Below, piece by piece: positions 1-8,494 of a stretch of 64,000 nt of DNA. The position numbers and the translations under genes are program-made. The DNA is from Vibrio ruber DSM 16370 (GTDB lineage: Bacteria; Pseudomonadota; Gammaproteobacteria; Enterobacterales; Vibrionaceae). The stretch lies in the NCBI RefSeq assembly GCF_900163965.1, contig NZ_FULE01000050.1, positions 62,001-126,000 on the forward strand. Reading direction: 5' to 3'. The first letter of the stretch is position 1. Each line of letters starts with the position of its first letter. Below the pieces are notes generated by a model, which saw nothing but the letters and a program-made list of their open reading frames with translations, searched no databases and was not told where the DNA came from.

Positions 1-1220
1 AACTGGATCGTATGGCCGTGATTGTGAATGACAGTGCGATTTTAACCAGTGATATAGAAACAGAGATGAAGCTGTTTAAAGCGAATGCTGCGCATCACCA
101 TCAGACGCTTCCGCCGGACGATATCATTCGTGCACAGGTGGTTGATAAACTCATTTCAGACACACTGCAAAAGCAGGAAGCCGACCGTATCGGGGTAAAA
201 ATCGACGACAATCGTTTAAATCAGGCGATTGAAGAGATAGCCAAGCAGAATGACCAAACGGTACAGGAATTGAGAAAATCAATCGAAAAAGCCGGGGTCA
301 GCTACGGGACTTTCAGAGAAAAAATCCGTGATGAGATCGCTATTTCTGAAGCACGTAATGCCCTTGTGCGCCGTAGAATTAATATTTTACCGGCAGAGGT
401 AGACTCGCTGGCAGATATTCTCAATCAAGAAACAGATACGTCCGTTCAGTACAAAATCAGTCATATTCAGCTCCGTATCGATAATGACAATGAGAAGTCT
501 AAAGTCGAAGCGCTGGCAAAATCATTAGTCCGCCGGCTCGCCAAAGGCGAAAGTTTCAGAACATTGGCACTCACCTATTCCAAAGGCCCTAAAGCACTCG
601 AAGGCGGAGACTGGGGCTGGATGCGTAAAGAAGAAATGCCGACCATTTTCGCTGATCAGATCAAGATGCAAAACAAAGGGACGATTATTGGCCCGTTCAG
701 AAGTGGCGTCGGACTCCATATTCTGAAAATTGATGATGTGAAAGGATTACAAACCGTATCCGTCACGGAGGTCAATGCACGTCACATTCTGCTTAAAACC
801 TCCATTATTTTAAGTGATGAGGGTGCGAAAAAAGAGCTGAACTCATTCATTCAGAAAATTCATAATAAAGAAGCGACTTTTGGCGAACTTGCTGAGCAAT
901 ACAGTCAGGATCCGGGGTCAGCATCACAACAAGGTGAACTTGGCTATCAGTCACCTGATATTTATGTGCCGGAGTTCAAACATCAGATTGAGACCTTGCC
1001 TGTTGGTCAAATCAGTAAACCATTTAAAACCGTTCACGGCTGGCATATTGTCGAGGTCTTAGGGCGTCGTCAGGTAGATAAGACCGATGCCGCACAGAAA
1101 AATAAAGCGTACCGAATCTTGTTTAATCGTAAGTTTAATGAAGAATCCAGCACCTGGATTCAAGAGCTGAAAGCAAGTGCCTTTATTGAACGGCTCAAGG
1201 ACAATGGAAATGACAATTAA
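1..1220 (+). CDS. surA: SurA, periplasmic peptidyl-prolyl isomerase/chaperone (5' partial)
   Basis: Periplasmic chaperone that helps outer-membrane proteins fold. The reading frame is open from position 3 (Leu-Asp-Arg-Met-Ala-Val...), so the signal peptide and the first residues lie outside the window; the internal Met at 12 is not the true start. The visible part has the SurA N-terminal helical domain (about the first 130 residues) and two parvulin (PpiC) domains, one beginning near YKISHIQL and a second near VNARHILLK. The end overlaps pdxA by 11 bases, the usual surA-pdxA-rsmA-apaG-apaH order, so it probably heads or sits inside this operon behind lptD. Family assignment is secure; only the N-terminus is missing. 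Confidence 0.95.
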   Translation, partial: LDRMAVIVNDSAILTSDIETEMKLFKANAAHHHQTLPPDDIIRAQVVDKLISDTLQKQEADRIGVKIDDNRLNQAIEEIAKQNDQTVQELRKSIEKAGVSYGTFREKIRDEIAISEARNALVRRRINILPAEVDSLADILNQETDTSVQYKISHIQLRIDNDNEKSKVEALAKSLVRRLAKGESFRTLALTYSKGPKALEGGDWGWMRKEEMPTIFADQIKMQNKGTIIGPFRSGVGLHILKIDDVKGLQTVSVTEVNARHILLKTSIILSDEGAKKELNSFIQKIHNKEATFGELAEQYSQDPGSASQQGELGYQSPDIYVPEFKHQIETLPVGQISKPFKTVHGWHIVEVLGRRQVDKTDAAQKNKAYRILFNRKFNEESSTWIQELKASAFIERLKDNGNDN

Positions 1221-2202
1221 GCGTATTGTAGTCACCGCCGGAGAACCGGCGGGAATTGGTCCGGATTTAGTGCTGGCACTCTCTCAGGAAGACTGGTCAC
1301 ATCAAATTGTGGTCTGTGCAGATAAATCACTATTACAACAACGGGCTGCTTTGCTGGGTCTCAATGTTGCACTCAATGATTATGACCCTGCACAACCTCC
1401 GGTTGCGCAAAAGGCTGGCTCACTGGTCGTAGAACATATCGCACTGGCAACGCCTGTCACTGCCGGACAGCTTGATGAAACCAACAGTCGCTACGTACTG
1501 CAAACACTGGAAAGAGCCACAGAAGGCTGCCTGAGCGGTGAATTTGATGCCGTCGTCACAGGCCCTGTCCATAAAGGTGTGATTAATCGTTCCGGGGTTG
1601 CCTTCAGCGGACATACCGAATTTTTTGCAGAAAAATCAAATACCCCGCTAGTGGTGATGATGCTTGCGACAGAAGGGCTTCGGGTTGCGTTGGTGACAAC
1701 CCATATCCCTCTCGCTTATGTATCAAAGGCCGTCACCACCGAGCGTCTTAAAAGCATTATTCGTATCCTGCATAAAGACCTGAAAGAGAAATTTGCGATT
1801 GATGACCCACACATTTACGTGTGCGGACTGAATCCTCATGCAGGGGAAGATGGTTGCTTAGGCAGTGAAGAAATAGAAACCATTACACCGACACTAAATG
1901 CATTGAGAGATGAAGAAAATATACGCCTTACCGGGCCACTGCCGGCCGATACGATATTTCATGACAAGTATCTCGAACAAGCTGATACAATTTTAGGTAT
2001 GTATCATGACCAAGTGCTTCCTGTACTAAAATATAAGGGATTCAGCCGCTCGGTCAACATCACGCTGGGGCTGCCTTTTATCCGGACGTCGGTTGATCAT
2101 GGCACAGCTTTGGATCTTGCCGGTACCGGCACTGCCGATACCGGCAGTTTGAAAACAGCTTTACAGCAAGCAATCGAATTAGTAAATAAGCAAACAAAGT
2201 AA
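1210..2202 (+). CDS. pdxA: 4-hydroxythreonine-4-phosphate dehydrogenase PdxA
   Basis: Oxidises 4-phosphohydroxy-L-threonine in the DXP-dependent pyridoxal 5'-phosphate pathway, working with PdxJ. The 330-residue product has the family length. Motifs seen are TAGEPAGIGPD near the N-terminus, GPVHKGVINRSG (about 118-129), GHTEFF with H135, THIPL, NPHAGE and YHDQVLP; the last three carry histidines that coordinate the metal in this family. I chose the ATG at 1210 because AAGGA (1197-1201) lies 8 bases upstream; an ATG at 1204 is too close to that site. It overlaps the end of surA and is followed after 3 bases by rsmA, so the genes are probably co-transcribed and translationally coupled. Confidence 0.95.
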   Translation: MTIKRIVVTAGEPAGIGPDLVLALSQEDWSHQIVVCADKSLLQQRAALLGLNVALNDYDPAQPPVAQKAGSLVVEHIALATPVTAGQLDETNSRYVLQTLERATEGCLSGEFDAVVTGPVHKGVINRSGVAFSGHTEFFAEKSNTPLVVMMLATEGLRVALVTTHIPLAYVSKAVTTERLKSIIRILHKDLKEKFAIDDPHIYVCGLNPHAGEDGCLGSEEIETITPTLNALRDEENIRLTGPLPADTIFHDKYLEQADTILGMYHDQVLPVLKYKGFSRSVNITLGLPFIRTSVDHGTALDLAGTGTADTGSLKTALQQAIELVNKQTK

Positions 2203-2205
2203 TTA

Positions 2206-3015
2206 ATGATGATAAAAAATGATGTCCACTTAGGGCACAAAGCCCGAAAACGCTTCGGTCAAAACTTCCTCAATGATCCTTATATCATTGATGGTATTGT
2301 TGCGGCGATTAATCCGAAGCCCGGACAAAATCTGGTTGAAATCGGTCCCGGTTTAGGGGCGTTGACCGAGCCGGTCGGGAAAGAAGTCGATAAACTCAGC
2401 GTCGTAGAACTGGATCGGGACTTAGCCGAACGGCTGAAAAACCACCCCGACCTGAAAGACAAACTATCGATCTACGAAGCAGATGCGCTCAACTTTGATT
2501 TTAGCCAACTGGTACAGTCTCAAAACAAACTGCGTGTGTTTGGTAATCTGCCATACAATATCTCAACACCCTTGATGTTCCATTTGTTTGAATTCCAGAA
2601 TCAAATTGAGGATATGCACTTCATGTTGCAAAAGGAGGTTGTCAACCGACTTGCAGCCGGGCCGGGAACCAAAGCCTACGGACGCCTGACAGTCATGACT
2701 CAGTATTATTGTAAGGTGGTACCGGTACTGGAAGTACCGCCGGAGTCGTTTGTCCCGCCACCGAAAGTGGACTCAGCAGTTGTCCGGCTTGTACCACATC
2801 AGGAGTTACCTTATCCTGCAACCAGTCTTAAATGGCTCGACAGAGTCTGTCGGGAAGGATTTAATCAGCGACGTAAAACTGTACGTAACTGTTATAAATC
2901 ACTACTTGATGTTTCAGTCTTAGAAGAGCTAGGGATCAATCCGACTAGTCGTCCGGAGAATCTGTCCCTCAGTCAGTTTGTCGCAATGGCAAATTGGCTC
3001 GACAGCAACAGCTAG
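2206..3015 (+). CDS. rsmA: 16S rRNA dimethyladenosine transferase RsmA (KsgA)
   Basis: Dimethylates two adjacent adenosines in the 3'-terminal helix of 16S rRNA (A1518/A1519 in E. coli numbering) late in 30S assembly. The 269-residue protein shows the family start KRFGQNFL, the SAM-binding motif VEIGPGLGALTEP, the acidic VVELDRDLA motif and the catalytic NLPYNIS motif. It starts 3 bases after pdxA with two adjacent ATG codons (2206 and 2209) and no strong ribosome site, consistent with coupling to pdxA. A hairpin follows before apaG. Assignment is secure. Confidence 0.96.
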   Translation: MMIKNDVHLGHKARKRFGQNFLNDPYIIDGIVAAINPKPGQNLVEIGPGLGALTEPVGKEVDKLSVVELDRDLAERLKNHPDLKDKLSIYEADALNFDFSQLVQSQNKLRVFGNLPYNISTPLMFHLFEFQNQIEDMHFMLQKEVVNRLAAGPGTKAYGRLTVMTQYYCKVVPVLEVPPESFVPPPKVDSAVVRLVPHQELPYPATSLKWLDRVCREGFNQRRKTVRNCYKSLLDVSVLEELGINPTSRPENLSLSQFVAMANWLDSNS

Positions 3016-3025
3016 CAGCATGATT

Positions 3026-3045
3026 GCCGCGGTACTAACCGCGGC
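3026..3045 (+). other. Perfect hairpin between rsmA and apaG
   Basis: GCCGCGGT and ACCGCGGC form an 8-bp GC-rich stem with a 4-base loop, 10 bases after the rsmA stop and just before the apaG ribosome-binding site. No T-run follows, so a classical terminator is unlikely; it may be an mRNA processing or stabilising element inside the operon. Confidence 0.5.
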
Positions 3046-3066
3046 ACGGCCGAGTAAGGAGATTAT

Positions 3067-3447
3067 ATGGATATATCCAAACCATGCATTAAAGTGCAAG
3101 TTCATACCAAATATATCCCCGAACAGTCACTCCCGGAACAAGATCGGTATATTTTTGCGTATATCATAACGGTGAAGAATCTCAGCCAGGAAACGGTGCA
3201 ACTGATCGGACGCAGATGGTTAATCACAGATGCCAACGGGAAACAGATGTCCGTAGAAGGTGATGGTGTCGTCGGTGAACAACCCCATATTGCAGCCAAT
3301 GACGAATATACCTATACCAGCGGAACCGCTCTCGAAACACCGGTTGGAGTCATGCAAGGACAGTACATTATGCATGACAGCGAAGGAAAAGAGTTTACGG
3401 CAGAAATAGACCCTTTTCGCCTCTATGTACCGCATATTCTAAACTGA
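3067..3447 (+). CDS. apaG: ApaG (DUF525) protein
   Basis: Small beta-sandwich protein of the ApaG/DUF525 family, 126 residues, the usual length. Family features include YIPEQS near residue 20, YIITVKNLS and GRRWLITDANG, and the C-terminal stretch ending in PFRLYVPHILN. The biochemical role is not established; the domain is also found in eukaryotic F-box proteins. AAGGAG lies 5-10 bases before the ATG at 3067. It stands between rsmA and apaH as in other gammaproteobacteria, which supports the name. Confidence 0.93.
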   Translation: MDISKPCIKVQVHTKYIPEQSLPEQDRYIFAYIITVKNLSQETVQLIGRRWLITDANGKQMSVEGDGVVGEQPHIAANDEYTYTSGTALETPVGVMQGQYIMHDSEGKEFTAEIDPFRLYVPHILN

Positions 3448-3508
3448 TCACCTAAACAAATTGATAAACGAATTGTTTTAATGCTTGCAACGAACAGGAG
3501 CGATTGAA

Positions 3509-4330
3509 TTGGCAAATTATATTGTTGGCGATCTACAAGGATGTCTGGACGAACTCGAACTACTCCTTTCCCAAGTTGAATTCAGCCCACGGCATGATCA
3601 ACTGTGGATTGCCGGTGATCTGGTTGCCAGAGGCCCTAAGTCACTGGAAACGCTCCGATATATTAAAGCATTAGGAACATCCGCCAAAGCTGTATTAGGC
3701 AATCATGATCTCCACTTGCTATCAATTGCGCTCGGCATTCATCCGCTGAAAAAGAAAGATCGCACCGCAGCTATTTTTCAGGCTCCGGACCGAGATGAGC
3801 TGCTCGAATGGTTACGGTTCCAACCCCTTTTGCAAGAGCATCCAGAGTTTGTCGTCTGCCATGCCGGTATCTCACCACAATGGGATCTGCCGACAGCACG
3901 TCAGGCTGCACAAGAAATTGAGTCACTACTCCGGAGTGCTCAATGGCCGTGGATTATCGAACATATGTATGCAAATATGCCCAATCAGTGGCATGATTCG
4001 CTGTCAGGTCTGGAACGCTACCGCTATATCATTAATGCCTTTACCCGAATGCGTTTCTGTACTCCCAGTGGCGCTCTGGATATGGACTGTAAATTACCAC
4101 CTTCTGAAGTCGACCCCAGTCAATTGCGCCCATGGTTTGATCTGCCAAGAGCAATCCCTATCGAAAAACGTATTATTTTTGGTCACTGGGCGGCATTGGA
4201 AGGATGTGTCAGAAAAGATGTCATCGGACTGGATACCGGTTGTGTCTGGGGTGGTTCATTGACCATGATCCGCTGGGAAGATCAACAACTGTTCAGCCAG
4301 CCCGCCGTGACAGAAACTCAGGTGCGTTAA
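3509..4330 (+). CDS. apaH: Symmetrical bis(5'-nucleosyl)-tetraphosphatase ApaH
   Basis: Hydrolyses diadenosine tetraphosphate to two ADP and also removes Np4 caps from RNA in E. coli. The metallophosphatase motifs are visible: GDLQGC near the N-terminus, GDLVARGP, LGNHD, a CHAG motif and FGHWAALEG. The best start is a TTG at 3509 giving ANYIVGDLQGC, aligned with the E. coli N-terminus, with AGGAG (3496-3500) 8 bases upstream; no in-frame ATG fits. Length from this start is 273 residues, typical. It is the last gene of the operon and converges on folA. Confidence 0.94.
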   Translation: MANYIVGDLQGCLDELELLLSQVEFSPRHDQLWIAGDLVARGPKSLETLRYIKALGTSAKAVLGNHDLHLLSIALGIHPLKKKDRTAAIFQAPDRDELLEWLRFQPLLQEHPEFVVCHAGISPQWDLPTARQAAQEIESLLRSAQWPWIIEHMYANMPNQWHDSLSGLERYRYIINAFTRMRFCTPSGALDMDCKLPPSEVDPSQLRPWFDLPRAIPIEKRIIFGHWAALEGCVRKDVIGLDTGCVWGGSLTMIRWEDQQLFSQPAVTETQVR

Positions 4331-4348
4331 ACCGCTCTGCCCGAGTGA

Positions 4349-4837
4349 TCATTCATGACTATGCTCTAGTATTACAAATGACATGTCATAAGCATTTTTC
4401 TCATCTTGGGGATACGCTTCCCGATAAGTCTCATGCCATTCAGTACCGATATCCGGAAAACGGGTGTCCCCGTCAATTTCAGCCTGAATATAGGTGAGAT
4501 ATAACCTTGAAGCCAGCGATAAACCCGACTGATAAATACTTCCCCCGCCGATGATCATAACTTCATCCACCTCGCCTGCCAGCGTCAATGCATTTTCAAG
4601 CGAGTCAGTTACATCGACCCCGTCTGCGTGAAACTGAGGGTTGCGAGTGATGACGATGTTTTGCCGCCCGGGAAGCGCCTTACCAATCGACTCGAAAGTT
4701 TTTCTTCCCATGATGATAGGTTTGCCTAGCGTACAACGTTTAAACCAGGCAAAATCTGCCGGCAGGTGCCAAGGCATTTGGTTTTCTTTACCAATCACCC
4801 GGTTATTCGCCATCGCTGCAATCATACTGATAATCAT
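4349..4837 (-). CDS. folA: Dihydrofolate reductase
   Basis: Reduces dihydrofolate to tetrahydrofolate with NADPH and is the target of trimethoprim. The 162-residue protein starts MIISMIAAMANNRVIGKENQMP, cut here after the conserved WHLPAD segment whose Asp is the catalytic acid, followed by the GRKTFESIG cofactor-binding motif and IIGGGSIY. It is transcribed towards apaH with a gap of only 18 bases between the two stop codons. No strong terminator is seen in that gap. Assignment is secure. Confidence 0.96.
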   Translation of the reverse strand: MIISMIAAMANNRVIGKENQMPWHLPADFAWFKRCTLGKPIIMGRKTFESIGKALPGRQNIVITRNPQFHADGVDVTDSLENALTLAGEVDEVMIIGGGSIYQSGLSLASRLYLTYIQAEIDGDTRFPDIGTEWHETYREAYPQDEKNAYDMSFVILEHSHE

Positions 4838-4901
4838 AGAAATACCACCGTCACATCAAAAAAACAGCTGCTATTCTAGCGAGATTCGTGCTGCAAGCAA
4901 T

Positions 4902-5387
4902 CTAAACAACTGGCTTTCGACGATAAAATAATAAGCCGGGCACCGCGAGACCAACGGCCAAACCTGCAATAATAAACATCGCCTTCAGGAAGTTTTCCAT
5001 CAAAACGGAAAATAACTCCGGCGTAAAACCAAGATGATTGATCTCAACCATCGCAATCATCGCCCGGTAAGTGAAAACCCCCGGAACCATCGGAATTAAT
5101 GCCGCCACAGTGAATACTTTCGGATGGGCGAGAAAACGGTGAGACCAGTGAACCCCGATCATTCCGACCAGTGTAGCAGCAAAAAATGTTCCCCACTCAA
5201 TCGGCATTCCATACTTCATCAATAGAAAGCGACAACCATGGCCAATCGCACCACCCAGTGCACAATATTTCAATGCCGGTACCGGAACATTAAAAACCAA
5301 TGCAAAACCAACCGCAGGAATTGACGCAAAGAACATGTCGTTCAACAATCCCAGTAATAGCGTCATCACCATATCTATATTCATCAT
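4902..5387 (-). CDS. yjjB: YjjB-like small subunit of ThrE-family exporter
   Basis: Hydrophobic 161-residue protein of the ThrE_2 (DUF3815) type, with about four to five membrane segments. It pairs with the YjjP protein encoded just upstream; in E. coli the YjjPB pair has been linked to succinate export, while homologues in other bacteria export threonine or serine. The start is the ATG at 5387, which overlaps the yjjP stop codon by one base (TAATG), implying translational coupling; a longer frame upstream lies inside yjjP and is not needed. Substrate cannot be read from the sequence. Confidence 0.85.
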   Translation of the reverse strand: MMNIDMVMTLLLGLLNDMFFASIPAVGFALVFNVPVPALKYCALGGAIGHGCRFLLMKYGMPIEWGTFFAATLVGMIGVHWSHRFLAHPKVFTVAALIPMVPGVFTYRAMIAMVEINHLGFTPELFSVLMENFLKAMFIIAGLAVGLAVPGLLFYRRKPVV

Positions 5388-6148
5388 TACCACCCCGAAA
5401 CGCCTGTCACAAACATTGCTGCAATAATCCCCAGACACGTTGAAAGTGTCAGGAGCGATGCAATCATAAACCGGGCGATCCCCGTATTGGCATATCCTTT
5501 CAGCATGTCAGCCACTGAATTAATCAACGGGAAACCAGGCACAAGCATTAATACTGAGCACGCCATCACCAAAGTCGGGTTATTTCCCCATTGATAACTG
5601 ACAGCCTGAGCTGAAATTAAAGAGGTGACAAATGCCGTGGCGGCAAAGTTAAGCAGCGGGTTAAAATGTCGGTGAGCAATTTCCTGTCTCACGAACATAC
5701 CAACAGAAGAAGCAACGAAAGTGGCAGCAAAGATACTCCAGTCTCCGCCAGCGAGACGACTAAATGCTGCACAAGATAATCCAATCATCACGAGCACCAA
5801 CCAACGATTATATCGCTGTGGGGTGATCCGGTTTAGTTTTTGTTGCGCAAGCTGATAATCAACAATACCTTTTTCCATCATGATACAAATACGCTGAATA
5901 TCAGTCACAACTTTCATGTTGATGCCACGGTCCTGACATCGACGTGCTGTCGTTATACAATGCGCATGATAAACGGTCGTTACCACCAGTGAATTTGCTG
6001 TCAGCGCAACTTCGACTTCATCCATGTCACTGGCAATCCCCATCCGTCTCATGATATCCGCAACTAAGGTGCTCTCTGCTCCATGAGCTAACAGCATCTG
6101 CCCCGCCTGAGCAATCAGACGAGAGACTGCTCTCTGTTTCGATGTCAT
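5387..6148 (-). CDS. yjjP: YjjP-like large subunit of ThrE-family exporter
   Basis: 253-residue member of the ThrE/DUF1212 family. The first 110 residues form a soluble domain (AHGAEST, MDEVEVALTANSLVVTT) and the rest has about five hydrophobic segments with PGFPLINSVADMLKG, a motif typical of ThrE proteins. It is followed with one-base overlap by yjjB, so the two probably form a split exporter of amino or dicarboxylic acids. The gene is upstream of yjjB and downstream of the obgE terminator, so it probably has its own promoter in the 135-base gap. Confidence 0.87.
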   Translation of the reverse strand: MTSKQRAVSRLIAQAGQMLLAHGAESTLVADIMRRMGIASDMDEVEVALTANSLVVTTVYHAHCITTARRCQDRGINMKVVTDIQRICIMMEKGIVDYQLAQQKLNRITPQRYNRWLVLVMIGLSCAAFSRLAGGDWSIFAATFVASSVGMFVRQEIAHRHFNPLLNFAATAFVTSLISAQAVSYQWGNNPTLVMACSVLMLVPGFPLINSVADMLKGYANTGIARFMIASLLTLSTCLGIIAAMFVTGVSGW

Positions 6149-6234
6149 GATTCCCTTCCCAACCTAATCCATTCGTCAATCACATACGAAACTCAGAGTT
6201 TGCCCGAAAATGATACGTTGGAAAATGATTTAGA

Positions 6235-6264
6235 CAAAAAAAACCGCAATAAAAATCGCGGTTT
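6235..6264 (-). terminator. Rho-independent terminator of obgE
   Basis: On the minus strand AAACCGC and GCGGTTT form a 7-bp stem (6241-6264 with an AT-rich loop) followed directly by an eight-base T-run. It lies 19 bases after the obgE stop codon. Confidence 0.85.
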
Positions 6265-6283
6265 AAAAAATTAAATGCATTGA

Positions 6284-7456
6284 TTAGTCTCGGACATAGA
6301 TCACATGACCATCGTCGTCATCGTCATCATCCCAATCCTCGTCATCCCACTCTTCGGTAATCACATCCGGACTATTCATAGCCGACTGATGGTAGTCATC
6401 CCACATAAATTCGACTTTTTCTTCTTCAGTGCGTTCTGACGTTTCTTTTGGCAACGATTCCATAAAATCAGCCAGCTTCATACAGAGTTCACGCGTGCCC
6501 TGTTTATTGATGGCTGAAATCCGGAAATATTCATCTTCCCATTCCAGTTCATCCAATACAGACTGAATAATCTGGTCAGCTTCATCTTCAGGGAGTAGAT
6601 CAACTTTGTTAAATACCAGCCAGCGTGGCTTTTGTGACAACTTGTCATTATATTGATGCAATTCATCAATAATGATTCTGGCGTTTTCAGCCGGATCACT
6701 TTGATCAATCGGTAATAAATCGATCATATGTAACAATACACGACAGCGCTCAAGATGTTTCAGGAATCGAATCCCCAGCCCCGCACCATCGGCAGCGCCT
6801 TCGATCAACCCCGGAATATCAGCAACCACAAAGCTCTTTTCAGGAACAACACTGACGACGCCCAGACTTGGAATCAGCGTGGTAAACGGATAATCTGCCA
6901 CTTTCGGTTTTGCCGCCGAAACAGCGCGAATAAATGTCGATTTTCCTGCGTTGGGTAAACCCAACATGCCAACATCAGCCAACAATAGCAGTTCTAAACG
7001 AATTTCCCGGACTTCACCTTTCGTTCCCATGGTTTTCTGCCTTGGGGCACGATTGACCGATGACTTGAAACGAGTATTGCCTAAACCATGCCAGCCACCT
7101 TTGGCAACCATCAGTTTTTTGCCGTGCTCTGCGACTTCACCAATCACTTCATTGGTATGGATATCCACTGCCCGGGTTCCCACCGGAACACGAAGCACTT
7201 TGTCTTTACCGCGTTTTCCCGTACAGTTACCGCCACGGCCATTCTCGCCGCGTTCCGCGTCATAAAAGCGCTGAAAGCGATAATCAATCAGTGTATTGAG
7301 GTTTTCATCCGCGAGAATATAAATATCCCCGCCATCACCACCATCGCCACCATCAGGGCCGCCTTTCGTGACGAATTTTTCACGCCAGAAGCTGACAATG
7401 CCGTTACCACCGTCACCCGCCTGAACCTTTACGACAGCTTCATCAACGAATTTCAT
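6284..7456 (-). CDS. obgE: Obg GTPase (CgtA), ribosome assembly
   Basis: Essential GTPase acting in late 50S ribosome assembly and the stringent response. The 390-residue protein has the glycine-rich Obg fold (residues 1 to about 158, with GGPDGGDGGDGGD), then a G domain starting near 160: GLPNAGKST (P-loop), DIPGLIEGA (switch II), NKVDLL and SAINKQGT. The C-terminus is a long acidic tail with a run of Asp, common in proteobacterial Obg. It lies downstream of rplU-rpmA, the conserved arrangement; a terminator after rpmA implies either read-through or a separate promoter. Confidence 0.97.
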   Translation of the reverse strand: MKFVDEAVVKVQAGDGGNGIVSFWREKFVTKGGPDGGDGGDGGDIYILADENLNTLIDYRFQRFYDAERGENGRGGNCTGKRGKDKVLRVPVGTRAVDIHTNEVIGEVAEHGKKLMVAKGGWHGLGNTRFKSSVNRAPRQKTMGTKGEVREIRLELLLLADVGMLGLPNAGKSTFIRAVSAAKPKVADYPFTTLIPSLGVVSVVPEKSFVVADIPGLIEGAADGAGLGIRFLKHLERCRVLLHMIDLLPIDQSDPAENARIIIDELHQYNDKLSQKPRWLVFNKVDLLPEDEADQIIQSVLDELEWEDEYFRISAINKQGTRELCMKLADFMESLPKETSERTEEEKVEFMWDDYHQSAMNSPDVITEEWDDEDWDDDDDDDGHVIYVRD

Positions 7457-7551
7457 TTTTCACTCCGCATGATTTGCGTTGCAATATTACCTAAAGCTCT
7501 TGCTATAAACTTTAGCAGAACTCCGGGCAAATCATTTATAACATTCTTTAA

Positions 7552-7572
7552 GTGGATCGCCTGCGGATCCAC
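7552..7572. other. Inverted repeat between rpmA and obgE
   Basis: GTGGATC and GATCCAC are perfect complements separated by 7 bases. The hairpin lies in the 181-base gap between rpmA and obgE, just downstream of the rpmA terminator in the direction of transcription. It has no T-run, so it may be a protein site or an mRNA 5' structure of obgE. Confidence 0.4.
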
Positions 7573-7586
7573 AAACTTGCAATAAA

Positions 7587-7616
7587 CAAAAAACCCCACC
7601 AAATGGCAGGGCTTTT
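7587..7616 (-). terminator. Terminator or attenuator after rpmA
   Basis: On the minus strand AAAGCCC and GGGTTTT pair around an inner CCA/TGG stem and end in six T residues, 22 bases past the rpmA stop. It probably limits rather than abolishes read-through into obgE, as ribosomal genes are normally expressed more highly than obgE. Confidence 0.75.
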
Positions 7617-7637
7617 AAATTCATCAGGAAGCTAAAA

Positions 7638-7895
7638 TTATTCAGCTTCGATACTAACGAACTTACGGTTTTTAGAACCTTTTACTTCAAATTTCACTTT
7701 ACCGTCAGATAGAGCGAAAAGCGTATGGTCTTTACCGATACCTACGTTAGTACCAGCATGGAATTTTGTTCCACGTTGGCGAACGATGATGTTACCTGCC
7801 AATACAGACTCACCACCAAAACGTTTTACACCAAGACGTTTACTTTCTGAATCGCGGCCGTTACGAGTAGAACCACCAGCTTTTTTGTGTGCCAT
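7638..7895 (-). CDS. rpmA: 50S ribosomal protein L27
   Basis: 85-residue L27, located near the peptidyl transferase centre. It begins MAHKKAGGSTRNGRDSESKR, with the flexible N-terminal tail that reaches the P-site tRNA, and contains GNIIVRQRGTKFHAG, the L27 signature. It follows rplU after 17 bases in the conserved rplU-rpmA operon. Assignment is certain. Confidence 0.99.
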   Translation of the reverse strand: MAHKKAGGSTRNGRDSESKRLGVKRFGGESVLAGNIIVRQRGTKFHAGTNVGIGKDHTLFALSDGKVKFEVKGSKNRKFVSIEAE

Positions 7896-7912
7896 TGTTA
7901 AACTCTCCTACG

Positions 7913-8224
7913 TTAAGCGTTGATAGCAGTGATTTTCACTTCAGTGAACCACTGGCGATGGCCTTGTTGCTTGCGAGAATGCTTACGACGACGGAACTTA
8001 ACGATTTTTACTTTATCGCCACGACCGTGTTGTACAACTTCTGCAGTTACTTTTCCGCCATCGACAAGAGGCGCACCAACAGTGATTTCTTCACCGTTAG
8101 CAACCAGAAGAACTTTATCAAATTCAACAGTTGCGCCAGTTTCAACGTCTAATTTCTCTAAACGAAGTGTTTGACCTTCGCTTACTCGGTGTTGTTTACC
8201 ACCAGACTGGAAAACAGCGTACAT
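7913..8224 (-). CDS. rplU: 50S ribosomal protein L21
   Basis: 103-residue L21 that binds 23S rRNA. The start MYAVFQSGGKQHRV and the C-terminal basic stretch FRRRKHSRKQQGHRQ, then WFTEVKI, are family hallmarks. First gene of the rplU-rpmA(-obgE) unit, transcribed divergently from ispB as in E. coli. A nested hairpin lies in its 5' leader (see 8243-8282). Assignment is certain. Confidence 0.99.
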   Translation of the reverse strand: MYAVFQSGGKQHRVSEGQTLRLEKLDVETGATVEFDKVLLVANGEEITVGAPLVDGGKVTAEVVQHGRGDKVKIVKFRRRKHSRKQQGHRQWFTEVKITAINA

Positions 8225-8242
8225 ATTTTACTCCGCTCTTTC

Positions 8243-8282
8243 CGCACAGCCATCCTACTATTTGAGTAATTTTGGGTGTGCG
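8243..8282 (-). promoter_or_regulatory. Nested hairpin in the rplU leader
   Basis: The mRNA leader can fold with an outer 6-bp stem (CGCACA / TGTGCG on the plus strand, 8243-8248 with 8277-8282) and an inner TACT / AGTA stem (8256-8268), starting about 18 bases before the L21 start codon. Ribosomal protein operons are often controlled by binding of their product to such leaders; whether L21 binds here is inference. Confidence 0.4.
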
Positions 8283-8494
8283 CTAAACTAATCATCAATA
8301 GGGCGCAGATTCTACGCGAATGCTGTTTTTAAAACAAGCGCTATTTTTAAAAAATTGGCGAAAAACAACTCATAGGGCAAAACTCTCTCGAGCCTAGCAT
8401 TATAGCATGTATTCATTGCTGTTTTTTAGTGTATTATGAGCGGATTCAAAGAACATTATTTCCTTACAAATATCGAACTTCAGCCGGATTTACA

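Noticed and set aside
4902..5438. Longer YjjB start inside yjjP
   Set aside because: The additional 17 residues overlap yjjP and are not like the family; the ATG at 5387 overlaps the yjjP stop in the usual coupled way.
8429..8494. N-terminal extension of IspB
   Set aside because: The added 22 residues have no counterpart in IspB and lie in the divergent promoter region.
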